From: an uncultured Roseobacter sp.
Lineage (GTDB): Bacteria; Pseudomonadota; Alphaproteobacteria; Rhodobacterales; Rhodobacteraceae
NCBI RefSeq assembly: GCF_947493125.1
Contig: NZ_CANLQB010000004.1
Span: forward strand, 310,001-374,000
Direction: 5' to 3'
DNA length: 64,000 nucleotides
Below, one piece after another: positions 49,556 to 58,109 of the stretch. Each line of letters starts with the position of its first letter. Position 1 is the first letter of the stretch. The position numbers were made by a program, and so were the translations under genes. The notes below the pieces were generated by a model. That model was not told the origin of the DNA and did no database searches. It worked only from the letters and a program-made list of their open reading frames with translations.

Positions 49556-50565
49556 TGGACTTCCTCAACGCCTTCATTGCCCTCTCGAACTTCGTGATCA
49601 TCCCGGCTGTGGCCTATGGCTCGCAGCTGGCGCTGGGGGCGTTGGGGGTCACGCTGATTTACGGCATTCTGCGGTTCTCGAACTTTGCCCATGGGGACAC
49701 GATGGCCTTTGGGGCGATGGTGACCGTGCTCGTGACCTGGCTCTTTCAGGCGCAGGGGGTGAGCATTGCGCCCTTGCCCACGGCGCTGCTCGCCCTGCCG
49801 TTCGGGATATTGGGGTGTATGGCGCTGGTGCTGTTGACCGACCGTGCCGTCTATCGGTTTTACCGCGCGCAGAAGGCAAAGCCGGTGATCTTTGTGATCG
49901 TGAGCCTTGGGGTGACATTCATCCTCAACGGGATTGTGCGCTTCATCATCGGGCCGGATGACCAGCGGTTTCTGGATGGGGAACGGTTCATCGTGTCGGC
50001 GCGGACCTTCCGGGAGATGACGGGGCTGCGAGAGGGGCTGGCGTTCAAGACCACGCAGGGCATCACCATTGTCACCGCGGTTGTGGTCGTGATCCTGCTC
50101 TTCTGGTTCCTCAACCGCACGCGCACGGGCAAGTCGATGCGCGCCTATTCGGACAATGAGGATCTGGCGCTCTTGTCCGGGATCAACCCCGAGCGGGTGG
50201 TGATGGTGACCTGGCTGATCGTGGCAGCCCTCGCCACCACGGCGGGTGTGCTCTACGGGCTCGACAAGTCGTTCAAGCCCTTCACCTACTTCCAGCTGCT
50301 GCTGCCGATCTTTGCGAGCGCCATCGTCGGCGGCTTGGGCAACCCACTGGGGGCGATTGCGGGCGGCTTCGTCATCGCCTTCTCGGAGGTCACGATCACC
50401 TATGCCTGGAAGAAGGTGCTGGGCTATGTGCTGCCCGAGAACCTCGCGCCCGACGGGTTGGTGCAGCTTCTGTCGACGGATTACAAATTCGCGGTGAGCT
50501 TCCTCATCCTGCTCATTGTCCTGCTCTTCAAGCCGACGGGCCTCTTCAAGGGAAAAGCGGTATGA
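49555..50565 (+). CDS. livH: branched-chain amino acid-type ABC transporter permease LivH
   Basis: The 336-residue permease has about eight hydrophobic helices and LivH landmarks: ALGALGVTLIYGILRFSNFAHGD near residue 24, RTRTGKSMRAYSDNEDLALLSGINPERVV near 180 (the coupling loop), and ASAIVGGLGNPLGAIAGGFVIAFSE. The start is GTG at 49555, sharing one base with the previous stop, with a GGGGGG run seven bases before it; an in-frame TTG five codons earlier is less likely. Its stop overlaps livM by four bases. Confidence 0.93.
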   Translation: MDFLNAFIALSNFVIIPAVAYGSQLALGALGVTLIYGILRFSNFAHGDTMAFGAMVTVLVTWLFQAQGVSIAPLPTALLALPFGILGCMALVLLTDRAVYRFYRAQKAKPVIFVIVSLGVTFILNGIVRFIIGPDDQRFLDGERFIVSARTFREMTGLREGLAFKTTQGITIVTAVVVVILLFWFLNRTRTGKSMRAYSDNEDLALLSGINPERVVMVTWLIVAALATTAGVLYGLDKSFKPFTYFQLLLPIFASAIVGGLGNPLGAIAGGFVIAFSEVTITYAWKKVLGYVLPENLAPDGLVQLLSTDYKFAVSFLILLIVLLFKPTGLFKGKAV

Positions 50566-51878
50566 GCCCGGCTGTGAAGAACACGATGCTCTTTGCGATC
50601 GTGGCGCTGCTTATTGCCTATGTGGGCTTTGCGCAGGGCTGGAACACGGCGCTGGTGATCGTGAACATGGGGCTGATTTCGGCGATCATGGCCTTGGGTG
50701 TGAACCTGCAGTGGGGCTTTGCGGGGCTTTTCAACGTGGGCATCATGGGGTTTGTCGCCCTTGGCGGGTTGGCCGCGGTGCTGGTGGGCATGCCGGCGAC
50801 GCCGGGGGCCTTTGAGGCGGGCGGCTGGAATATCCTCAGTGCCTTTGTTTTTGGTGTCGTGGTGATCGCGGCGGTGGTGCTGGTGCGGGGGCGCATGGCG
50901 CCGGGGGTGCTGCGCAAGGTTGTCGTGCTGGGCATGCTGGTGGCCGGGTTCTTTATCTATCGCGCGCTGTTTGATCCGGGCGTGGAGGCGGTGGAGGAGA
51001 TCAACCCTGCGCTGACTGGCTATCTCGGCGGCCTCGGGATCAACCAGGGGCTTTGGGTCGCGCTGGCCTGGCCGGTGGGCGGGCTCTTTGCCGCCGCGGC
51101 GGCCTGGGTGATCGGGAAGACGGCGCTGGGGTTGCGGTCGGACTATCTGGCGATTGCGACGCTGGGCATTGCCGAGATCATCATTGCGGTGCTGAAGAAC
51201 GAGGATTGGCTCGCGCGTGGGGTGAAGAATGTGGTCGGCCTGCCCCGGCCCACGCCCTTCGAGATCGAGTTGCAGAACGATCCCGCCTTTGTGGAGCGTG
51301 CAGCGGGGCTGGGATTCACCGCTGTGGAGGCCTCGACGCTTTACGTCAAGCTCGCCTATGCGGGGCTGTTTCTGATTGTGCTGCTGATCCTGCTGTGGAT
51401 GGCGCAGCGGGCACTCAACAGCCCCTGGGGCCGGATGATGCGCGCCATTCGCGACAATGAGGTGGCGGCGGAGGCCATGGGCAAGGATGTGACCGCGCGG
51501 CACTTGCAGATCTTCGTGCTCGGCTCGGCGATTTGTGGTGTGGCTGGGGCGATGATGACGACGCTCGACGGGCAGCTGACGCCGGGGACCTATCAGCCGC
51601 TGAGGTTCACGTTCCTTGTGTGGGTCATGGTAATCGTGGGCGGGTCGGGCAACAACTTCGGCGCGGTGCTTGGCGGGTTCCTGATCTGGTTCCTCTGGGT
51701 GCAGGTGGAGCCGATGGGGCTGTGGCTGATGGAGCTGATAACGTCGGGCATGGCCGATGGGTCACCGCTGAAGGCGCATTTGATCGAGAGTGCTGCGCAT
51801 ATGCGGCTCTTTACGATGGGGCTGGTGCTGCTGCTGGTGCTTCGGTTCAGCCCGCGGGGGTTGATCCCGGAGCGGTAG
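50562..51878 (+). CDS. livM: branched-chain amino acid-type ABC transporter permease LivM
   Basis: The 438-residue permease has around ten hydrophobic helices and LivM motifs: GVNLQWGFAGLFNVGIMGFVALGG near residue 45, TALGLRSDYLAIATLGIAEII near 187, and SPWGRMMRAIRDNEVAAEAMGKDV near 287 (coupling loop), then VIVGGSGNNFGAVLGGFLIW. It is longer than E. coli LivM, mainly by a segment around residues 65-150. It closes the operon; no strong terminator is visible after it. Confidence 0.93.
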   Translation: MSPAVKNTMLFAIVALLIAYVGFAQGWNTALVIVNMGLISAIMALGVNLQWGFAGLFNVGIMGFVALGGLAAVLVGMPATPGAFEAGGWNILSAFVFGVVVIAAVVLVRGRMAPGVLRKVVVLGMLVAGFFIYRALFDPGVEAVEEINPALTGYLGGLGINQGLWVALAWPVGGLFAAAAAWVIGKTALGLRSDYLAIATLGIAEIIIAVLKNEDWLARGVKNVVGLPRPTPFEIELQNDPAFVERAAGLGFTAVEASTLYVKLAYAGLFLIVLLILLWMAQRALNSPWGRMMRAIRDNEVAAEAMGKDVTARHLQIFVLGSAICGVAGAMMTTLDGQLTPGTYQPLRFTFLVWVMVIVGGSGNNFGAVLGGFLIWFLWVQVEPMGLWLMELITSGMADGSPLKAHLIESAAHMRLFTMGLVLLLVLRFSPRGLIPER

Positions 51879-51963
51879 TGCGGCTGCCCTGAACAGCTTT
51901 GCAGAGCTTTACTACACGTCTACCATGGGGACAGAAGCCACGTTTTGATTCAAAGGAAGTTCC

Positions 51964-52632
51964 ATGAAGTCAGGCGATTGGACATGGCTTGAAGTCACCA
52001 AAATTGGTTTAGGAGTGCTGACACCTCTCACGCTTGTTTGCATTTCATTTCTAATAGACAACAGTCTGCGATCTGGCGAAGCTGCTCGCCAGCGAGAAAA
52101 AGCAATACTGGAGTTTTCCGAGGACATCTATGCGCGCAGGGTACGCGCTGAGTTACTTGCATCAGGCCTACGCAGGCACGCACAAGACCCATCAGAGCAG
52201 TCGATGTCTGAAGTTATTGATCGGAAAACCGCATACGATGCAGCCTACGCTGACTGGAATAGAAGAAATCAATCCAACCTGCTGATAATAAGACGAGTTC
52301 TGGCCGCAGAAGTGTACACCAACCTGGAGGCAACAATTGAGTTTTTCCTTGTCGGTCGTGGTTTCGCTCCATTGGATGCCTGTTTAACCAATGCTTACGA
52401 TGAAGCGATCCGCGGCCGCGACCCCCAAGGTGTGATGGATAACTGCGACGTACGGTCGTTGCTGAGTTATGTCCTGAATTGCGGCTATGCGCTCACTGAT
52501 GAACTGTACACCGCCTCAGCGCGCGGTTCAGAATTGCGCTCGATATCGGCATTTTTTAGCGGACAGATTTTTGATCACTGCGATTTACCTAGCATTGGTG
52601 GCCGTTTCCGCGGTTTCTCCGAGCCCAACTGA
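51964..52632 (+). CDS. orphan single-pass membrane protein, unknown function
   Basis: The 222-residue protein begins with a short leader and one membrane helix (VTKIGLGVLTPLTLVCISFLI, about residues 11-31). A long charged helical stretch follows (SGEAARQREKAILEFSEDIYARRVRAELLASGLRR, about 37-70), probably coiled-coil, and then a cytosolic or periplasmic helical domain with cysteines. GGAAG lies five bases before the ATG. It is clearly AT-richer than livM before it and the ATPase gene after it, which suggests horizontal acquisition. I recognise no family. Confidence 0.65.
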   Translation: MKSGDWTWLEVTKIGLGVLTPLTLVCISFLIDNSLRSGEAARQREKAILEFSEDIYARRVRAELLASGLRRHAQDPSEQSMSEVIDRKTAYDAAYADWNRRNQSNLLIIRRVLAAEVYTNLEATIEFFLVGRGFAPLDACLTNAYDEAIRGRDPQGVMDNCDVRSLLSYVLNCGYALTDELYTASARGSELRSISAFFSGQIFDHCDLPSIGGRFRGFSEPN

Positions 52633-52716
52633 CATGAAGCTGTCTGAATTTCAGTTCGGTTATATAGAGCCCTAGAAGATCTAACCGGACAAACCTTGAA
52701 CCGCGTATGTGTCCCG

Positions 52717-54261
52717 TCACCGCCCCTTGAACAACCCGCCTAGAATACCGCGGACGAGGCGGCGCCCGGTGGTGCCGGAGAGCTCCTTGATGACCGCGCT
52801 GGCGACGGCGCCGCCGAGGCTTTTGCTCTGGCGGCGGCTCGCGCGGGAGGTGGAGCGGGAGACGCGGGTGCCGTTGTAGCGGCGGGCGGCGTTGAATTCG
52901 CGCTCGAAGGGGGTGGCTTCCTCGGCTTTTTCTTCGGCCTCCGCCGCCTCTGCGGCGGCCTGATCGGCGCGTTGCTTGAGGATTTCGAAGGCGGATTTGC
53001 GGTCCACGGGCTCGTCGTATTTCCCGGCCATGTCGGAGGCCACCATGATCTCGGCGCGCTCGGCCTTGGTGATCGGCCCCAGCTGTGAGGACGGCGGGCG
53101 GATGAGCGTACGTTCGACCACGCCGGGCACGCCTTTTTTCTGCAACATGGAGGTCACCGCTTCACCCACGCCGACCTCGCGGATGGCCTCTTCGGTCTCA
53201 AACGCGGGGTTCTCGCGGTAGGTCTCGGCGGCCAGGCGCAGCTCTTTACGGTCTTTCGCGGTGAAGGCGCGCAGGGCGTGCTGGATGCGGTTGCCGAGCT
53301 GGCCGAGGATATCTTCGGGCACATCTGCCGGGTTCTGGGTGATGAAATAGACGCCGACGCCCTTGGAGCGAATGAGCCGCGCGACCTGCTCGACCTTGTC
53401 GACAAGCGCCTTGGGGGCGTCGTCGAAGAGCAGGTGTGCTTCGTCGAAAAAGAAGACCAGCTTGGGTTTGTCCGGGTCGCCCACCTCGGGCAGTTCCTCG
53501 AAGAGCTCCGAGAGCAGCCAGAGCAGGAAGGTGGCGTAGAGGCCCGGCGCACCCATGAGCTTGTCAGCGGCGAGGATGTTGATCTGGCCCTTGCCGTCTG
53601 TCCCTACGCGCATGAGGTCGGAGAGCGCCAGCGCAGGCTCGCCGAAGAGCCCGGCGCCGCCCTGGTTTTCCAGCACCAGCAGGCGGCGCTGAATGGCCCC
53701 GATGGAGGCGGAGGAGACATTGCCGTAGCGCAGCGAGAGGTCCTTGGCGTTCTCGCCGATCCAGACCAGCAGCGATTGCAGGTCTTTGAGATCGAGCAGC
53801 GGCAGCCCGTCTTCATCCGCCAATCGGAAGGCGATGTTGAGGATGCCCTCCTGCGCCTCGGTGAGCTCCAGCAGGCGGGCAAGCAGCAGCGGGCCCATCT
53901 CCGAGACGGTGGTGCGGACCGGGTGACCCTGATCGCCGAAGAGATCCCAGAAGGTGACCGGGAAGGCCTCGTAGATGTAGTCGGCAAAGCCGATGGTTTC
54001 AGCGCGTTCGGTGAAGGGGGTGTGCAGCTTGTGGCTCGCGCTGCCCGCCTTGGCGAGGCCCGAGAGATCGCCCTTCACGTCCGACAGAAACACCGGCACG
54101 CCCGCCTTTGAGAAACCCTCGGCCAGGATCTGCAAGGTGACGGTCTTGCCGGTGCCGGTGGCGCCCGCGATCAGCCCGTGGCGGTTGGCATATCCCAAGG
54201 ACAGATGCTGCTGTGTGCCGTAGTCCGGCCCGCCGCCACCGATAAAAATGCCTGATGTCAT
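52717..54261 (-). CDS. HerA-like C-terminal domain ATPase, YjgR/DUF853 family
   Basis: The 514-residue protein belongs to the FtsK/HerA P-loop superfamily: Walker [17 protein letters not shown] at residues 31-46, Walker [27 protein letters not shown] near 265, and the sensor/arginine-finger end [19 protein letters not shown] coiled, Ala/Glu-rich segment ([19 protein letters not shown] type, near 440) precedes a basic tail with GGRRL-like elements. A role in DNA or protein translocation is inferred; the family's function is not settled. It stands alone and is divergent from ialB. Confidence 0.88.
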   Translation of the reverse strand: MTSGIFIGGGGPDYGTQQHLSLGYANRHGLIAGATGTGKTVTLQILAEGFSKAGVPVFLSDVKGDLSGLAKAGSASHKLHTPFTERAETIGFADYIYEAFPVTFWDLFGDQGHPVRTTVSEMGPLLLARLLELTEAQEGILNIAFRLADEDGLPLLDLKDLQSLLVWIGENAKDLSLRYGNVSSASIGAIQRRLLVLENQGGAGLFGEPALALSDLMRVGTDGKGQINILAADKLMGAPGLYATFLLWLLSELFEELPEVGDPDKPKLVFFFDEAHLLFDDAPKALVDKVEQVARLIRSKGVGVYFITQNPADVPEDILGQLGNRIQHALRAFTAKDRKELRLAAETYRENPAFETEEAIREVGVGEAVTSMLQKKGVPGVVERTLIRPPSSQLGPITKAERAEIMVASDMAGKYDEPVDRKSAFEILKQRADQAAAEAAEAEEKAEEATPFEREFNAARRYNGTRVSRSTSRASRRQSKSLGGAVASAVIKELSGTTGRRLVRGILGGLFKGR

Positions 54262-54421
54262 GTGCCGGCCCCCCTGCCCTTCAAAAAACTCTGTTCTCCA
54301 GCATAGGTTTTTAACCTTTGGGGGCCATAGTCAATCTGTCCGGGCTGGTACACATGTCCTTCCCGGCCTGGACATCCTCCCTGTCAGACTGGCCGTGCCG
54401 TTTATCGGTACGGCCTTTTTT
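54262..54421 (+). ncRNA. candidate small RNA ending in an intrinsic terminator
   Basis: GGCCGTGCCG (54391-54400) pairs with CGGTACGGCC (54406-54415) with one wobble around TTTAT, followed by six Ts. This is a strong plus-strand terminator, but the only upstream gene is on the minus strand, so an unannotated plus-strand transcript of at most about 160 bases is implied. I see no confident promoter and no reading frame with a ribosome site. The 5' end is unknown; the start given is the divergent gene's edge. Confidence 0.4.
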
Positions 54422-54473
54422 CCCGACACACGGATTATTTATGTAAGCGGTCTCATTTTATGTGAGTTTCCGG

Positions 54474-54502
54474 TTGACGGCACCCATGCCGTTGCGTAGC
54501 CT
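54474..54502 (+). promoter_or_regulatory. candidate sigma-70 type promoter
   Basis: TTGACG at 54474-54479 is a good -35 box, and 17 bases later TAGCCT (54497-54502) is a fair -10. Transcription would start near 54509, 62 bases before the end of the next terminator stem. Confidence 0.45.
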
Positions 54503-54508
54503 CCCTCG

Positions 54509-54573
54509 CAATAAGTCGGCCAGTCCGACGGGGAGAAAACAATTTGGGAAGGGATGCTTTTTGCATCCCTTTT
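54509..54573 (+). ncRNA. candidate short RNA or ialB leader attenuator
   Basis: Two clean hairpins lie in about 65 bases: GTCGG-CCAGT-CCGAC (54515-54529), then a perfect 9-bp terminator stem AAGGGATGC-TTTTT-GCATCCCTT (54549-54571) followed by a short T tail. The purine-rich link GGGGAGAAAACAA lies between them. With the promoter just upstream this would give a 65-nt RNA. Alternatively it is the leader of ialB, whose start is 117 bases on, and the terminator acts as an attenuator. Confidence 0.5.
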
Positions 54574-54689
54574 CTTATGGCCGGATCCCGCGAAAAAGTG
54601 ACCTGCCGGGCTGCGATTTCCAGCGCATGGGACTGACAGCGGCAGACCCGCATGGTACACCGCAGAAAATCACTGAGAACGGAGCACTC

Positions 54690-55334
54690 ATGCCCAAGCT
54701 GATGTCACTTACTTCCGCTGGCCTGCCTCTGGCCTTCGCAGCCTCGCTGGCGTTTGCGCAGACGGAGACCACCGAAGAGACCCCTGCCGAGGCGCCAACG
54801 GACGCGCCCGCCGCGGAGCAGGCCAACCCGAGCCTCGCGGATGAGTTGAGCCTCGGCGAAGAGGCCTCGGACGCGCCGCAGGTCGGCCAGACTTACATCA
54901 CCGAGACCTTCGGAGACTGGAGCCTGCGCTGCATCAAGACCGAGGGGGACGAGGACCCCTGCCAGATGTACCAGTTGCTGGAAGACGGCGAAGGGGCTCC
55001 GATTTCGGAGTTCACGCTGTTCCGTCTGCCCGGTGAGGGACAGGCCAAGGCCGGGGCCACGATCGTGGTGCCGCTGGAGACCTCGTTGCAGGCGCAGCTG
55101 ACCATGCAGATCGACAGCCAACCCGCGCGGCGCTATCCCTTCGCCTTCTGCAACACCATCGGATGCTATGCGCGCATCGGTCTGACCGAAGAGGACGTGA
55201 ACGCCTTCAAACGCGGCAATGAGGCGATGCTGACGATCGTGCCGGTTCTGGCGCCGGACCAGAAGGTGGATATCGTGCTCTCGCTTTCAGGCTTCACCGC
55301 CGGGTATGAGAAAGTCTCGGTGATCGAGCAGTAA
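54690..55334 (+). CDS. invasion-associated locus B (IalB) family protein
   Basis: The 214-residue precursor has a signal peptide (LTSAGLPLAFAASLAFAQ), then an acidic Ala/Pro/Thr/Glu-rich linker (about 25-65), then the IalB domain: ETFGDWSLRCIKTEGDEDPCQMYQLL with a likely disulfide, GATIVVPLETSLQAQLTMQID, and RRYPFAFCNTIGCYARIGLTEEDVNAFKRG with two more cysteines. The family is periplasmic; its function outside Bartonella is not established. GGAG before the ATG at 54690 sets the start. A strong terminator follows. Confidence 0.9.
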   Translation: MPKLMSLTSAGLPLAFAASLAFAQTETTEETPAEAPTDAPAAEQANPSLADELSLGEEASDAPQVGQTYITETFGDWSLRCIKTEGDEDPCQMYQLLEDGEGAPISEFTLFRLPGEGQAKAGATIVVPLETSLQAQLTMQIDSQPARRYPFAFCNTIGCYARIGLTEEDVNAFKRGNEAMLTIVPVLAPDQKVDIVLSLSGFTAGYEKVSVIEQ

Positions 55335-55355
55335 GCGTCGGGCCGCAGGATCAGG

Positions 55356-55388
55356 GCCGCGCTCCCTTGCCGGGAGGGCGGCTTTTTT
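55356..55388 (+). terminator. intrinsic terminator after ialB
   Basis: GCCGCGCTCCC (55356-55366) pairs with GGGAGGGCGGC (55372-55382) with one mismatch, loop TTGCC, followed by six Ts. Confidence 0.88.
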
Positions 55389-55469
55389 GTGCGGCGGGGG
55401 GTGCTTGGGTTGGCGCATGGGGGGGTTGGACGATGCGGAGCGCGGCTGCGGCTCCGGATCAACCGCGGG

Positions 55470-56678
55470 TCATGCGGCGCGCAGGGCCAGCACGGCGTTC
55501 ATGCCGCCGAAGGCGAAGGCGTTGGAGATCGCTACCTTGACCTTGGCCTCACGCGCCTCGTTCGGCACCACGTCGAGGGCGCATTCGGGGTCGGGCTCTT
55601 CATAGCCGATCGTCGGCGCGATGACACCGTCCCTCAGAGCCATGATGCAGGCCAGCAGTTCCACCGCGCCGGTGCCGCCGATGAGATGGCCGTGCATGGA
55701 TTTCGTCGAGGAGATCATCAGCTTATCGGCGTGGGGGCCGAAGACATCCGCGACGGCGGCGCATTCGGTCTTGTCGTTGGCCGCCGTGCCGGTGCCGTGG
55801 GCGTTGATATAGCCCACTTCATCACGGTTGATGCCCGCATCGGCCAGGGCGCCGGCCATGGCCCGCGAGGCGCCGTTCTTGGAGGGCATCACGATGTCGC
55901 TGGCATCGGACGACATCGCAAATCCTGCGACTTCGCAGAGGATCTGGGCGCCACGGGCGCGGGCGTGGTCGTATTCCTCGAAGACGAACACGCCCGCGCC
56001 CTCCCCCTGGACCATACCGTTGCGATTGGCCGAGAACGGGCGACAGGCGTCGCGGCTCATCACCCGCAGGCCTTCCCAGGCCTTCACGCCGCCGAAGCAG
56101 AGCATCGATTCCGACCCACCGGTGATCATGGCCGGGGCCAGCCCGGAGCGCACCATGGTGAAGGCCTGCGCCATCGCGTGGTTCGACGACGCGCAAGCGG
56201 TTGATACGGTGAAGGACGGGCCCTTGAGGTTGTGCTCCATGCTCACGTGGCTGGCGGCGGCGTTGTTCATCAGTTTCGGGACCACGAAGGGATGTACGCG
56301 GTTCTTGCCGTCCTCGTAGACCGAACGGTAGTTGTCGTCCCAGGTGCTGACCCCACCGCCTGCGGTGCCAAGCACCACGCCGGATTTCGCCGCGAGCTCG
56401 CCGCTGAAGCTGAGGCCCGACTGGTCGATGGCCTCCTTGGCGGCGGCCAGGGTGAACTGTGTGAAGCGATCATAGAGCGACATCTGCTGGCGGTTGTAGC
56501 GCCCTTCGGCCTCGAACCCGCGCACCTGACCGCCGATCTGGATCGAGAGCCTGTCCACATCGCGCAGCTCCAGCGGGCCGATGCCGCAGGTGCCGTCCCG
56601 CATCGCGGCGAGGGTCGAGGGCACGTCGTGCCCGAGCGCGTTGATGGTCCCTGCCCCGGTGATGACGACGCGTTTCAT
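55470..56678 (-). CDS. beta-ketoacyl-ACP synthase (FabF/KAS II family)
   Basis: It extends acyl chains on an acyl carrier protein by Claisen condensation. The 402-residue protein has the full Cys-His-His triad: C162 in VSTACASSNHA, H294 in INAHGTGTAANDK and H331 in STKSMHGHLIGG. Because it follows a dedicated ACP and lpxD by six and 35 bases, it probably serves a specialised envelope lipid rather than bulk fatty acid synthesis, although this is inference from context. It is the last gene of the four-gene minus-strand operon. Confidence 0.9.
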   Translation of the reverse strand: MKRVVITGAGTINALGHDVPSTLAAMRDGTCGIGPLELRDVDRLSIQIGGQVRGFEAEGRYNRQQMSLYDRFTQFTLAAAKEAIDQSGLSFSGELAAKSGVVLGTAGGGVSTWDDNYRSVYEDGKNRVHPFVVPKLMNNAAASHVSMEHNLKGPSFTVSTACASSNHAMAQAFTMVRSGLAPAMITGGSESMLCFGGVKAWEGLRVMSRDACRPFSANRNGMVQGEGAGVFVFEEYDHARARGAQILCEVAGFAMSSDASDIVMPSKNGASRAMAGALADAGINRDEVGYINAHGTGTAANDKTECAAVADVFGPHADKLMISSTKSMHGHLIGGTGAVELLACIMALRDGVIAPTIGYEEPDPECALDVVPNEAREAKVKVAISNAFAFGGMNAVLALRAA

Positions 56679-56684
56679 CGCCCG

Positions 56685-56942
56685 TCAGCTCTGCTCCGCC
56701 TGCAGCCGCTCGATGCCAGCGACAATCGACGCGACGGTAGAGATGTCGAAGTCCGAGGCCTGCGGGTCATTGGCGTTGAAGGGCACCGAGATGTCGAACT
56801 CCTCCTCGATGGAGAAGATGCTTTCCACGAGGCCGAGGCTGTCGATGCCGAGGTCGTCCAGCGTGCTCTCCATGCGCACATCTGAGGGCTCGAGCACAGC
56901 CTGTTCCGCGATGATGGCGATGACTTTGTCCTTGATGCTCAT
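56685..56942 (-). CDS. acyl carrier protein, probably specialised
   Basis: The 85-residue protein has the 4'-phosphopantetheine site S35 in LDDLGIDSLGLVESIF. It is longer and less like housekeeping AcpP (which has DSLDTVE), with LGLVES in helix II and an ASDFDISTVASIVAGI tail, resembling AcpXL/NodF-type carriers. It lies between lpxD and a KAS gene, so it likely carries an acyl group for lipid A or a related lipid. The start is ATG at 56940-56942. Confidence 0.88.
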   Translation of the reverse strand: MSIKDKVIAIIAEQAVLEPSDVRMESTLDDLGIDSLGLVESIFSIEEEFDISVPFNANDPQASDFDISTVASIVAGIERLQAEQS

Positions 56943-56977
56943 GCGCGCCGGTCCCTTTAGGTCCTTCGCCTTGGGAT

Positions 56978-58078
56978 TTAGTCACTCTTGTCCGATTTGA
57001 AAACTGCTTTCTGCAGGGCCGCGACGTCACGCATCAGCCGCGGCAGGCGGCGCGTGGCCTTGTAGGTGTCCACGTGGGTTTCCATTTTCACCGCCGGGTA
57101 GCCGAGGATGGAGCGGCCCGCAGGCACGTTGGAGAGGATCTTGCTGCCGCCGCCCGCGATCACCCCGTCGCCGATGAAGATGTTGTCGCTGACGCCGACC
57201 TGACCGCCGAGGATCACGAAGTTGCCGATATCCACGGATCCCGCGACGCCGACGCAGCCGCAGAGCAGGCAATCGGTGCCGACCACACAGTTGTGGCCGA
57301 TGTGCACGAGGTTGTCGATCTTGGTGCGGTCGCCCACCACGGTGTCGCGGATGGTGCCGCAGTCGATCACCGAGTTCATGCCGATCTCGACGTCATCGCC
57401 CAGCGTGACTGCCCCCAGCGAGTGGATGCGCGTCCAGGATTGGGCCTGGGTGTCTTCCTGGCTGCCCAGCGTGCTGCGCGTGGCTTCGACCGCCGAGCGG
57501 TCAGGCGTCACGTAGGAAAAGCCGTCCCCGCCGACGCGTGCACCGGGTTGTGCGATGAAGCGCGCGCCGATGCGGACGCGGGCGCCAATGCCCACACCTT
57601 CGCGCAGGAAGGCGCCCTCGCCCAGCTGAGCGTTCCAGCCGATGAAGCATTGCGGGCCAATGACGGAGCCCGCGCCGATCTTGGCGCCCGGCCCGATCAC
57701 CGTGAGGGGCCCGACGCTGACGCCCTCCCCGAGCTCTGCGGTGGGATCGATGACCGCCGACGGGTGAATGCCCGCGCCGAAGCCCTGCCCGGGGTCCATC
57801 AGCTTGGTGATGCCCGACATCGCATAGCGGGGACGTGTCGGGATGATCGCGGCCTTGAGCCCGAGCCCCTCCCAATCGGCGCCCTCCCAGAGCAGGCCGA
57901 CCTGGGCCTGGCCCGCGCTCAGCGCGTCGGCGTAGGTCTGGTTGGTCGCAATGGCGAGATCATCCGCCGTCGCGGTTTGCGGCTCGGCGGCGCGGGTCAC
58001 CCGCAGAGAGGTGTCGCCGTGGGCCTCCGCCCCCAGCGCCGCCGCAATTTCCATGACGCTGTGGCCTGTGTCCGTCAT
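56978..58078 (-). CDS. lpxD: UDP-3-O-acylglucosamine N-acyltransferase LpxD
   Basis: LpxD adds the second 3-hydroxyacyl chain in lipid A synthesis from an acyl-ACP donor. The 366-residue protein has the N-terminal uridine-binding domain (about 1-100) and the left-handed beta-helix of hexapeptide repeats (GVSVGPLTVIGPGAKIGAGS, KIDNLVHIGHNCVVG with the catalytic His, VILGGQVGVSDNIFIGDG). The ATG at 58076-58078 is chosen; a longer open frame reaches into the upstream gene. The usual neighbours lpxA, fabZ and lpxB are absent. Confidence 0.93.
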   Translation of the reverse strand: MTDTGHSVMEIAAALGAEAHGDTSLRVTRAAEPQTATADDLAIATNQTYADALSAGQAQVGLLWEGADWEGLGLKAAIIPTRPRYAMSGITKLMDPGQGFGAGIHPSAVIDPTAELGEGVSVGPLTVIGPGAKIGAGSVIGPQCFIGWNAQLGEGAFLREGVGIGARVRIGARFIAQPGARVGGDGFSYVTPDRSAVEATRSTLGSQEDTQAQSWTRIHSLGAVTLGDDVEIGMNSVIDCGTIRDTVVGDRTKIDNLVHIGHNCVVGTDCLLCGCVGVAGSVDIGNFVILGGQVGVSDNIFIGDGVIAGGGSKILSNVPAGRSILGYPAVKMETHVDTYKATRRLPRLMRDVAALQKAVFKSDKSD

Positions 58079-58109
58079 CGCTCTGCCCCCGGAATATCCG
58101 GGCGCAGAT

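Noticed and set aside
54462-54689. 76-codon N-terminal extension of ialB
   Set aside because: It would translate through the terminator hairpin at 54549-54571 and bury the signal peptide; GGAG precedes the ATG at 54690.
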